Part shown: positions 1 through 5,385 of the stretch, piece by piece
Position numbering within the stretch: position 1 is the stretch's first letter
How the letters are laid out: the number at the start of each line of letters is the position of its first letter
Source: Streptosporangiaceae bacterium
GTDB lineage: Bacteria > Actinomycetota > Actinomycetes > Streptosporangiales > Streptosporangiaceae
Assembly (NCBI GenBank): GCA_030039095.1
Contig: JASHQP010000351.1
Span: forward strand, 1 to 6,640
Reading direction: 5' to 3'
DNA length: 6,640 nucleotides
The notes under the pieces: generated by a model
The model's input: the letters and a program-made list of their open reading frames with translations, nothing else
Database searches by the model: none
Told to the model about the DNA's origin: nothing
Position numbers and translations under genes: made by a program

Positions 1-352
1 CGGCCGACAGTTCGCGCGCCGCCGCCATCGCCGCCAGCGGCGAGCCCGCCCCGGGACGGGACAGCTGATCGACGAGCCGGCCGGCCCGCTCGTGCACCGC
101 GCTGGCCACCGGATCCGCTGCCGCCGCCATAACGTCAAGATTGTCATGACGCACGACCTCTGTCAAAACAATATTGACGGGTCCCGAGCTGCTCACCGCG
201 GCCGGACGGCCCGTTCTCCCCCGCGCGCGGTCCCGCCGTGCGGTGCTGCGGCAGGTCGCATCGCAGTACCGCCGACGTCGACCTCTGCCCTGCTGCGGAG
301 GAAGCTGGCGGCCGCAGGCCTCGCACCGCCCCGGCTCCTCGATGTCCGCCAC
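1..352 (-). CDS. Cys4 metal-ribbon-like protein, N-terminal part (3' end outside window)
   Basis: This reading frame stays open from GTG at 352 down to the window edge (117 codons seen) with no stop. The start is supported by GGGAG seven bases upstream and by a TATAAT box about 47 bases upstream. Residues 10-34 hold CEAC then, 16 residues later, CDATC (Cys10, Cys13, Cys30, Cys34), a spacing suited to binding one zinc ion. The intervening and following residues are very basic (RGRRRRY and RSTARRDRARGR), which suggests nucleic-acid contact. A linker follows, then a motif near residues 64-74 (TEVVRHDNLDV), then an Ala-rich, probably helical region (residues 75-117). I recall similar actinobacterial proteins in which such a front end precedes a helix-turn-helix, but that part would lie outside the window, so DNA binding is inference. 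An internal ATG at 130 is in the same frame and could be mistaken for the start, but the conserved-looking Cys motif lies upstream of it. No specific function is assigned. Confidence 0.72.
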   Translation of the reverse strand, partial: MADIEEPGRCEACGRQLPPQQGRGRRRRYCDATCRSTARRDRARGRTGRPAAVSSSGPVNIVLTEVVRHDNLDVMAAAADPVASAVHERAGRLVDQLSRPGAGSPLAAMAAARELSA

Positions 353-371
353 CGTGCCGCTCCCTGCTCCG

Positions 372-399
372 TTACGTGCGTCTTGCTGGCCGCACGTAA
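372..399. repeat. Inverted repeat TTACGTGCG-N10-CGCACGTAA, candidate operator
   Basis: Nine-base arms at 372-380 and 391-399 match perfectly, with a ten-base spacer. The right arm abuts the TATAAT box and the left arm ends about 12 bases before the ribosome binding site, so a bound repressor would cover the transcription start. A third copy of the half-site, GCACGTAA, lies at 424-431, 32 bases from the right arm. The same arms could also form a stem-loop in the 5' leader. The binding protein is unknown; self-regulation by the downstream gene is possible but not shown. Confidence 0.5.
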
Positions 400-404
400 T
401 TATA
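399..404 (-). promoter_or_regulatory. -10 box TATAAT of the Cys4-protein gene
   Basis: A perfect TATAAT is read on the minus strand at 404-399, in a locally AT-rich island in otherwise very GC-rich DNA. It would start transcription near 392, giving an untranslated leader of about 40 bases before the GTG at 352. The region about 17 bases upstream (near 427-422, GTGCTG) is a poor -35 match, so the promoter may be weak or helped by an activator. It lies directly against the inverted repeat at 372-399. Confidence 0.5.
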
Positions 405-429
405 AACCGTGTCGGCTGGTGCAGCACGT

Positions 430-463
430 AAAAACCGGCTGAACCCGGGCTCGGGCCGGCCGG
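430..463 (-). terminator. Rho-independent terminator of the ABC operon
   Basis: It begins immediately after the TGA at 464-466. On the minus strand the outer stem is CCGGC with GCCGG and the inner stem is GGCCCG-AGCC-CGGGTT (with two G-U pairs). Five T residues follow at 434-430. The position and form fit a factor-independent terminator closing the operon before the separately promoted gene at 352. Confidence 0.65.
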
Positions 464-1744
464 TCAGACTGGCTGCGGACGGGCCTTGCGTGGCCGGATG
501 CGGGCGAAGAACAGGGTCAGCGCCAGGCCCGCGACCATGGCCCCCCACCAGCCCCAGGGGCTGCGCCAGGCGGACTGCGACCCGAACGTGACCGCCGCGA
601 CCATGACAGAGGTCGCGAGGAGGTGCGGCCAGGTCCGGGTCGCCGCGATGAGCGCCACCGCCAGCGCGGGCCACAGGTAGTAGGCCACCATCACCGGCTC
701 GAACACGCAGCGCAGCGCCAGCGCCAGCGCGGCCCACCACAGCACGTCACGGAGCGTGTCGCCGGTCCATCCCCCGTCCCGCCCGGCCTCGTCCCGCGCC
801 GCCCGCAGCCGACGCGCGACGATCAGCGCGCACACGCAGGCCGCCAGGATGGACAGGAGCCGGAACGGGCCGTCGGCGACCGCTCCGTGCGCCATGCGCG
901 GGGCGAGCGGGGTCCACGGAGTGGGATGGTCGACGGTCGGCCAGTTGGGCTGATGAGCCACCGCGAGATAGGCGGCGTGCCAGTTCGCCGCGGCGGCCGC
1001 GCCGAGCAGGACCGCGGCCGGGGTGGCCGCCCTGGTGAGAAAGCCGGGCAGCCGTCTCGGCTCGATGGCGGCGAGCAGGATGGGCAGGGCGAGCAGGGCG
1101 AGTGGCTGCACCGCGATCGCGGCCCCGAGCAGCCACGCGGACCGGGCGGTGCGTGCCTCGGACAGCGCGAGGATGCCGAACAGCAACAGCCCCACCGCCA
1201 CGGCATCCTCGGGGTGGCCCCACTGGACCGAGACGTTCCACAGGGCGACCGCGCTCGCGCCGGCGAGGAAGAAGCGCTTCCACCGCGGCACCCGCAGCCG
1301 CTCGGCGAGCGCGTCGGCGGCGAACAGCGCCACGCCCGAGATGGCGATCATGTACGGGCCCGCGACCAGCCACACCGCCGGATGCGGGTTCTGCGGTCCC
1401 GGATGCTGCAGCGAGAGCCCCGCCGCGTCGATGAGCGTGGCCACCGGGGCCAGGATGACGGCCGCGCCGGGGAACGTGACCAGGCCGGTGGGCTGGGTGT
1501 ACAGGCCGGCCAGGTTGAGATGCACCAGGCGGTCGGCGGCGATCAGCGTCCCCCACAGGTCGTCCGGCAGTGACCAGCGATCCCGCCCGACCAGGTGCGG
1601 GCCGACCAGGGTGGTCCCGACCATGCCGATGAGGACGAGAGCAGCGGTCGCCAGGATCGGGAACAGCCGCCTGGCCAGCCACGGGGACGGCGGCGATGCC
1701 GGAACGACGGCCGGCGGGGGCCGCACCGCCTGGCCACTGGTCAT
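464..1744 (-). CDS. Polytopic membrane protein, possibly GT-C/DUF2029-like
   Basis: A 426-residue protein. The start at 1744 is chosen because GGAGGA sits four bases upstream and the ATG overlaps the preceding stop as ATGA. After a Pro-rich cytoplasmic lead (residues 1-25) it has about nine to ten hydrophobic segments, roughly at residues 27-50, 86-106, 124-145, 157-172, 181-197, 203-227, 240-260, 295-312, 333-368 and 374-412. Loop motifs include GRDRWSLPDD (53-62), WGHPEDA (175-181) and FEPVMVAYYLWPALA (348-362). The layout, with polar or acidic loops after the first helix and in mid-protein, recalls GT-C-fold polyprenyl-sugar glycosyltransferases (DUF2029/GT87), but I see no decisive catalytic motif. 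It is the last gene of the ABC operon and is followed directly by a terminator. Its first six or seven codons resemble those of the small permease (MTSGQA versus MSAGQA), which ties its start to the duplicated segment described separately. Membrane location is secure; enzymatic function is a guess. Confidence 0.8.
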   Translation of the reverse strand: MTSGQAVRPPPAVVPASPPSPWLARRLFPILATAALVLIGMVGTTLVGPHLVGRDRWSLPDDLWGTLIAADRLVHLNLAGLYTQPTGLVTFPGAAVILAPVATLIDAAGLSLQHPGPQNPHPAVWLVAGPYMIAISGVALFAADALAERLRVPRWKRFFLAGASAVALWNVSVQWGHPEDAVAVGLLLFGILALSEARTARSAWLLGAAIAVQPLALLALPILLAAIEPRRLPGFLTRAATPAAVLLGAAAAANWHAAYLAVAHQPNWPTVDHPTPWTPLAPRMAHGAVADGPFRLLSILAACVCALIVARRLRAARDEAGRDGGWTGDTLRDVLWWAALALALRCVFEPVMVAYYLWPALAVALIAATRTWPHLLATSVMVAAVTFGSQSAWRSPWGWWGAMVAGLALTLFFARIRPRKARPQPV

Positions 1745-1882
1745 GCATTCCTCCGGCGGAGCAGGAAGAGGGCCAGGCCCATCGCGAGCACGGCGTACCC
1801 GCACAGTACGGCGAAGCCCGCCCGCGGCGCCAGCGGGTAGCAGCGCGCAAGCCCGCAGGCGCCGGGGGCTCGCGGCCACCTC
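1726..1882. repeat. Diverged direct repeat, copy A (before membrane-protein gene)
   Basis: This matches 2666-2822 at a constant offset of 940 bases with no gaps. By hand I count about 28 mismatches in 157 bases. It covers the permease tail remnant, the GGAGGA ribosome binding site, the ATGA junction and about the first six codons of the membrane-protein gene. Because both sides of the stop/start junction are duplicated, the repeat is older than the present gene order here. Confidence 0.8.
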
Positions 1883-1884
1883 AC
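1741..1884 (-). pseudogene. 47-codon remnant of a second large ABC-2 permease (C-terminal tail)
   Basis: The minus frame from GTG at 1884 to TGA at 1741-1743 encodes 47 residues. Residues 2-47 align without gaps to the last 46 residues of the large permease (493-538); I count 32 of 46 identical. The final membrane helix (AGFAVLCGYAV...) and the basic end LLRRRNA are well kept. The part before the helix has lost aromatic and polar residues (Y to C twice, W to R, T to A), as expected of relaxed selection. The frame begins as GTGA, overlapping the stop of the small permease, and ends as ATGA, overlapping the start of the membrane-protein gene, so it may still be translated as a coupling relay. 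Homology stops at about 1882, the 3' end of the small permease gene. It could be an inert scar or a functional single-helix mini-protein; the scar reading is favoured. Confidence 0.75.
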
Positions 1885-2684
1885 GCGTCACGCAGCCGGA
1901 GCAGCATGGCGCCGATCAGAAGCGCACCGGCGGCCCAGAGCGCCAGCACGCCCAGGCCGGCCCACGGGGTGATGGGCAGGCCGCGCAGGCCGGTGGTGTT
2001 CTGGATGGTGAGGCCGGCGGTCATCGGCGTGTACCGCTGGAGGCGGTGCAGCCACACCGGGCTGGTCACCGTCAGGGCGATGAGAATCGGCGGGAGGTAC
2101 AGCACGCCGAGGCTGAGCCCGATGGACACCGCCGAGTCCCGCACGGCGGTGGCGATGCCGAGGCTGAGCATCGCGATCAGCGCCAGGTAGAGAGCCGAGC
2201 CGCAGGCCGCCCGCAGCGTCGGCCCGTGTGCCAGGGAAAGGGCCGCGTACCCGTGCGCCGTGGTGAATCCGTTGCCGGGCAGCGTGAGCCGCCCGGCCAG
2301 CAGGGACCCGGCGATCGCGATGGCCCCGGCCACGAGCGCCAGCGCGCCGACGATGGCTGCCTTGGCGGCCAGCACCGTCAGGCGGCGCGGCATGGCAGCC
2401 AGGGTGACCCGGATCATGCCGGTGCTGTACTCGTTGCCGACCGCGAGCACGGCCAGGATCGCGACCACCGCCTGGCCGAGGTAGACCCCGGTGAGGCTGA
2501 GCTTGGTCGTGTCGGCCGGGCAGCCCAGACCGGTCGTGCACTTGGTGGCCGCGACGGCGGCAGCGCTCACCGCGATGGTCGCCGCCACGGCACCGGCCAG
2601 CAGCCAGGCCGTGCCCGACACCGTGCGCAGCTTGGTCCACTCGGCGTGCATGGTGTCCGGAATGGCCGCCTGGCCCGCGCTCAT
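1881..2684 (-). CDS. ABC-2 type transporter permease, small subunit
   Basis: A 267-residue integral membrane protein. The ATG at 2684 overlaps the upstream stop (ATGA), with GGAGGG four bases before it. The N-terminus has the cytoplasmic AEWTKLRTV segment (14-22) usual in this family. Six membrane segments lie near residues 25-46, 64-84, 104-130, 158-180, 186-207 and 239-262. The cytoplasmic motif NEYSTGMIRVTLAAMPRR (84-101), followed by LTVLAAK, is the typical ABC-2 permease loop between the second and third helices and matches the large permease (AEYRRGVIRVTLAASPRR). The first outside loop is short with two cysteines (Cys49, Cys55), in contrast to the ~270-residue insert in its partner. It probably pairs with the large permease to form the membrane pore driven by the upstream ATPase. 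Substrate unknown. It ends LLRLRDA, with its TGA overlapping a downstream GTG. Confidence 0.9.
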   Translation of the reverse strand: MSAGQAAIPDTMHAEWTKLRTVSGTAWLLAGAVAATIAVSAAAVAATKCTTGLGCPADTTKLSLTGVYLGQAVVAILAVLAVGNEYSTGMIRVTLAAMPRRLTVLAAKAAIVGALALVAGAIAIAGSLLAGRLTLPGNGFTTAHGYAALSLAHGPTLRAACGSALYLALIAMLSLGIATAVRDSAVSIGLSLGVLYLPPILIALTVTSPVWLHRLQRYTPMTAGLTIQNTTGLRGLPITPWAGLGVLALWAAGALLIGAMLLRLRDA

Positions 2685-2822
2685 GCGTCCCTCCGGCGGA
2701 GCAGGAAGACGGCCAGGCCCACGGCGACCACGGCGTAGCCGCACAGCACGGCGAAGCCGGCCCACGGCGTCAGCGGGTAGTAGTCCGGAAGCCCGTACGC
2801 ACCGGAGACCTGCGGAAACCTC
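2666..2822. repeat. Diverged direct repeat, copy B (junction of the two permease genes)
   Basis: This is the counterpart of 1726-1882. It spans the last 46-47 codons of the large permease, the GGAGGG ribosome binding site, the ATGA overlap and about the first six codons of the small permease. It is embedded in two intact genes, so it is the likely parental-type arrangement. Confidence 0.8.
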
Positions 2823-4297
2823 GGCAGGCTCTGCTGGATGGCGAAGCCGGCGGCCGGGGTGACCCGCAGCAGCCACTCGGCCACGCCGAGCGGCACCAGC
2901 GACGCCATCGCCAGGATGTAGGTGAGCACGACCCCGGCGATCACGGCGGTGATCGCGGCGGCGCTGCGCCGCAGGATCGTGCCGACCGCGAGCGCGAGAA
3001 CGGCGCCGACCGCGAGCAGGGCAGCGGTGCCCACGACCACGCGCGCCTCGGTCAGCCAGGACACCGGGAACACGTAGATGCCCTGGCTGCGCGACAGGCT
3101 GGTCCCGACGAGCACCGCGATGATCGCCGCGATCAGCCCGAGAACGAACGTGACCAGGCCGATGACGACGGCCTTGGCGGCCAGCACCCGGGCACGGCGC
3201 GGGCTCGCGGCGAGGGTGACCCGGATCACGCCACGCCGGTACTCGGCGGTGATGAACATCGTCGCGATCACGACCACCGCGATCAGCCCGGCGAACGTGC
3301 CCACCAGATGCTGCTCGATCGTGCCCGACGGCCCCGCGCCCGACCCCGGGCCGCCCGTGACCGGGGCGATGTCGCCGGTGCCGGTCACCGTGAACCTGCC
3401 GCCGGCCTGCACGTAACCCTCGTTCCCGCCGTTCGGCCCGAGCCCGCCGGAGCCCCCGACGGCGTCGCCGCTCCACGCACCGCCGTGCTGGCCGGAGACG
3501 CCGACGTGATCGAAAACGCCGGTGGCCGTGGTGGGGACGCCGTTGTAGTTGCCGCTGCCGAAGGTGGAGCTCTCGTACACGTGCGTCGGCGAGGTGGCGA
3601 ACAGGCCGATCTGCACGGTCGAGGACAGCCCGGCGAGGTCGGTGGAGCCGACCTTGGTCCAGTGGGTGCCGTCGGCGGAGTCGTAGCCGGTGATCGTGTC
3701 GCCGGCGCGGATCAGCCGCAGCCACCGCGGGTGCGCCGCCGAGACCTTGCCCGTCATGCCGGCGACGTCTTGGGTGTAGTCGTACTGCATCCGCACGCCG
3801 TTGCCGCCGGTCACCATCATCGCCGCGTACGCCGACCCCTGCTTCGTGCTCTGCTCGAGGATGATCCCGGCCTTGGACCACGCCTGCAGGACGCGCGAGG
3901 CGACCTGGCTCCCCACGTTGGTCGGCCCGGCGCTCGCGGCGGGCTGCTGGGTACCGGTCAGGGACGTCACGCGCGCGGTGATGCTGCCGTTGCCGGTCAG
4001 CGTCTGGCGCACGAAGTAGAAGCTGTCGGTCACCGGCTCGCCGCCCGGGCCGGTCGGAATCGGCGTGACGCACGCAGCGCCGTGCTTCAATGGCGCGTGC
4101 GGGCCGCTGCTGCACGCGACGTTGGCCTGGACGCCGAGCAGGCCGACCGCAAGCATCAGCAGCGCGGCGACCACCATGCCGATGATCCAGCCGCGCACGC
4201 TCCGGAACTTGATCCACTCGGCGCGCACCAGTTGCGCGAAGCCATCGCGCCCGGTTGGCTCGGCCGACCGGTACGGGGTGACCGTGCCGGCCGTCAT
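2681..4297 (-). CDS. ABC-2 type permease with large lectin-like extracellular domain
   Basis: A 538-residue protein, about twice the usual ABC-2 permease length. The start at 4297 overlaps the ATPase stop (ATGA); there is only a weak upstream purine stretch, so reinitiation by coupling is likely. AEWIKFRSVRGW (27-38) leads into helix 1 (about 37-58). Residues 59-328 lie outside; five more helices follow near 329-350, 372-397, 418-439, 447-470 and 510-533. The cytoplasmic loop AEYRRGVIRVTLAASPRR (351-368) is family-typical. The outside region has a Cys pair (62, 76) and then about 88-265 with strand-like motifs: AWSKAGIILEQ (139-149), GNGVRMQYDY (165-174), RWLRLIRAGDTITGYDSADG (191-210), HWTKVGS (212-218) and VQIGLFATSP (228-237). 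These resemble the beta-sandwich of DUF1349/concanavalin-like domains. A Gly-rich stretch (270-328) with FTVTGTGDIAPVTGG leads back to the membrane. The substrate is unknown; glycan or envelope sensing is inference. Confidence 0.92.
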   Translation of the reverse strand: MTAGTVTPYRSAEPTGRDGFAQLVRAEWIKFRSVRGWIIGMVVAALLMLAVGLLGVQANVACSSGPHAPLKHGAACVTPIPTGPGGEPVTDSFYFVRQTLTGNGSITARVTSLTGTQQPAASAGPTNVGSQVASRVLQAWSKAGIILEQSTKQGSAYAAMMVTGGNGVRMQYDYTQDVAGMTGKVSAAHPRWLRLIRAGDTITGYDSADGTHWTKVGSTDLAGLSSTVQIGLFATSPTHVYESSTFGSGNYNGVPTTATGVFDHVGVSGQHGGAWSGDAVGGSGGLGPNGGNEGYVQAGGRFTVTGTGDIAPVTGGPGSGAGPSGTIEQHLVGTFAGLIAVVVIATMFITAEYRRGVIRVTLAASPRRARVLAAKAVVIGLVTFVLGLIAAIIAVLVGTSLSRSQGIYVFPVSWLTEARVVVGTAALLAVGAVLALAVGTILRRSAAAITAVIAGVVLTYILAMASLVPLGVAEWLLRVTPAAGFAIQQSLPRFPQVSGAYGLPDYYPLTPWAGFAVLCGYAVVAVGLAVFLLRRRDA

Positions 4298-5271
4298 CGC
4301 GTCGCCCCGGTGCTGTCCACCGCGGCGCGGAACTCGACAGCGTCCCTGGTGAGCTCCATGTACGCCTCCTCCAGGGTCGCGCGGTGCGCGGACACCTCGG
4401 AGAACGGCACCGCGCCGTCACCCAGCAGCGTCACCACGCGCTGCGCGGTGCTGGCCACCGGGAGGACGGCCCCCCCAGACCCCCCCGCGGGCAGCCCGGA
4501 GACGGTCAGCGTGTCCGGCCCGGTGGCGGCCACCGTGGCCCCCGCGTGGGTCAGCACGGTGATCGCCTCGGTGCGCGCGGTGGTGCGCACCGTGACCCGG
4601 TCACCGGACGCGGCCGAGATCAGGGCCGCGACGCTGGTGTCGGCGACGACCGTGCCGCGGCCGACCACCACGAGATGATCGGCGGTGTCCTGCAGCTCGC
4701 TCATCAGGTGGCTGGACACCAGCACGGCGCGGCCCTCGGCCGCGAGCGACCGCAGGAACCCGCGCATCCAGACGATGCCCTCCGGGTCCATGCCGTTGAA
4801 CGGCTCGTCCATCATCAGGATCGGCGGGTCTCCCAGCATCGCCGCTGCGATGCCGAGCCGCTGCCGCATGCCGAGCGAATAGCCGCTCGCACGGCGCTTG
4901 ATCGCGGACTGCAGACCCGCCTGCCGGACCACCTCATCGACCCGCTGGGCGTTCAGGCCCTGCGAGTGGGCCAGCCACAGCAGGTGGTTGCGGGCGCTGC
5001 GGCTGGGCTGCAGGGCTCCGGCGTCCAGCAGCGATCCGACGTGGCTCAGCGGATGCCGCAGGTCCTGGTAACGCCGCCCCCCGATCAGCGCGGTGCCCTC
5101 GTCGGCCGCGTCGAGGCCGAGGATCACCCGCATCGTCGTGGACTTGCCAGCCCCATTCGGCCCGACAAAGCCGGTGACCTGGCCTGGGACGACGGTGAAC
5201 GTCATACCGTCCAGCGCCAGCGTTGGCCCGAACCGCTTGCGCAGCCCGGCCACCTCGATCGTTGATTCCAT
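4294..5271 (-). CDS. ABC transporter ATP-binding protein (BcrA/CcmA-like)
   Basis: A 325-residue cytoplasmic ATPase that should power the two permeases encoded next. Visible motifs: Walker A GPNGAGKST (37-45), signature YSLGMRQRL (131-139), Walker B ILMMDEP (151-157, catalytic Glu156), D-loop GMDPEG (160-165) and switch His188 in SSHLMSEL. The Q-loop region reads VGSLLDAGALQPSRSARNHL (78-97), without a canonical glutamine at the usual place, as is common in BcrA/DrrA-type exporters. Residues 225-325 form the usual C-terminal extension, ending with the TLEEAYMELT motif (299-308). A Gly-Ser linker at 263-267 is encoded by two runs of seven G. No purine-rich ribosome binding site precedes the ATG at 5271, but a TAGTCT box seven bases upstream suggests a leaderless message. 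Its stop overlaps the large-permease start. The role is export or resistance type; the substrate is not predictable. Confidence 0.95.
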   Translation of the reverse strand: MESTIEVAGLRKRFGPTLALDGMTFTVVPGQVTGFVGPNGAGKSTTMRVILGLDAADEGTALIGGRRYQDLRHPLSHVGSLLDAGALQPSRSARNHLLWLAHSQGLNAQRVDEVVRQAGLQSAIKRRASGYSLGMRQRLGIAAAMLGDPPILMMDEPFNGMDPEGIVWMRGFLRSLAAEGRAVLVSSHLMSELQDTADHLVVVGRGTVVADTSVAALISAASGDRVTVRTTARTEAITVLTHAGATVAATGPDTLTVSGLPAGGSGGAVLPVASTAQRVVTLLGDGAVPFSEVSAHRATLEEAYMELTRDAVEFRAAVDSTGATR

Positions 5272-5278
5272 GCCAGGC

Positions 5279-5284
5279 AGACTA
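5279..5284 (-). promoter_or_regulatory. Candidate -10 box TAGTCT for the ABC operon (leaderless start)
   Basis: On the minus strand TAGTCT fits the actinobacterial TANNNT -10 pattern and is followed by exactly seven bases before the ATG at 5271. That would put the transcription start at or next to the initiation codon. There is no ribosome binding site before this ATG (the seven bases are GCCTGGC), which fits. No convincing -35 at 17-18 bases is seen; TGACGA lies about 20 bases upstream. Confidence 0.4.
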
Positions 5285-5362
5285 GGGACCGGGCCGGGGT
5301 CTGGTCGTCACGCGGCGGAGCCGTCTTCGACGCCGCTGGCGTGGGGGACACCGGCCTGCGGC

Positions 5363-5378
5363 TCCCCCGCGCGGGGGA
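5363..5378. repeat. Perfect 16-bp palindrome TCCCCCGCGCGGGGGA
   Basis: This lies in the divergent intergenic region. In RNA it would form a six-pair stem with a GCGC loop. Its right arm contains GGGGGA, the best ribosome-binding candidate for the kinase start at 5386. It also partly overlaps the direct repeat GGGGGACACCG (5343-5353 and 5373-5383, 30 bases apart). It could be an operator or a leader hairpin hiding the ribosome binding site; chance in GC-rich DNA is also possible. Confidence 0.35.
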
Positions 5379-5385
5379 CACCGAG

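Larger units (their letters stand above)
5272..5385. other. Divergent intergenic region between ABC operon and kinase
   Basis: These 114 bases separate the ATPase start (5271, minus) from the chosen kinase start (5386, plus). They hold the TAGTCT box, the GGGGGACACCG direct repeat and the 16-bp palindrome. No clear plus-strand promoter was found. The kinase reading frame stays open through it, including a GTG at 5341, so part could be coding if the true start is further upstream. Confidence 0.5.

Noticed and set aside
134..178. Two 17-base imperfect palindromes with GTCA/TGAC ends (134-150 and 162-178), and a TTGACA on the minus strand at 166-161, at first read as an operator and promoter for a gene starting at ATG 130.
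   Set aside because: They lie inside the open frame that begins at GTG 352, which has its own ribosome binding site, promoter and Cys motif, so the pattern is more simply coding sequence.
1745..1891. N-terminal extension of the last membrane protein up to 1891.
   Set aside because: The extension is an out-of-frame reading of the permease remnant. A strong GGAGGA directly before ATG 1744 and the stop overlap mark the true start.
1023..2738. A 571-codon plus-strand open frame (and similar long plus frames at 623-1573 and 3308-4678).
   Set aside because: They are antisense to clear membrane-protein and ABC genes, with Arg/Gly/Ala/Pro-rich low-complexity products, as GC-rich DNA produces by chance.
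1881..4421. An 846-codon minus-strand frame that would extend the small permease far upstream.
   Set aside because: Only the part from ATG 2684 makes a sensible permease. The upstream part is an Arg-rich shadow of the large permease in another frame, and the ATGA overlap and GGAGGG site fix the start at 2684.
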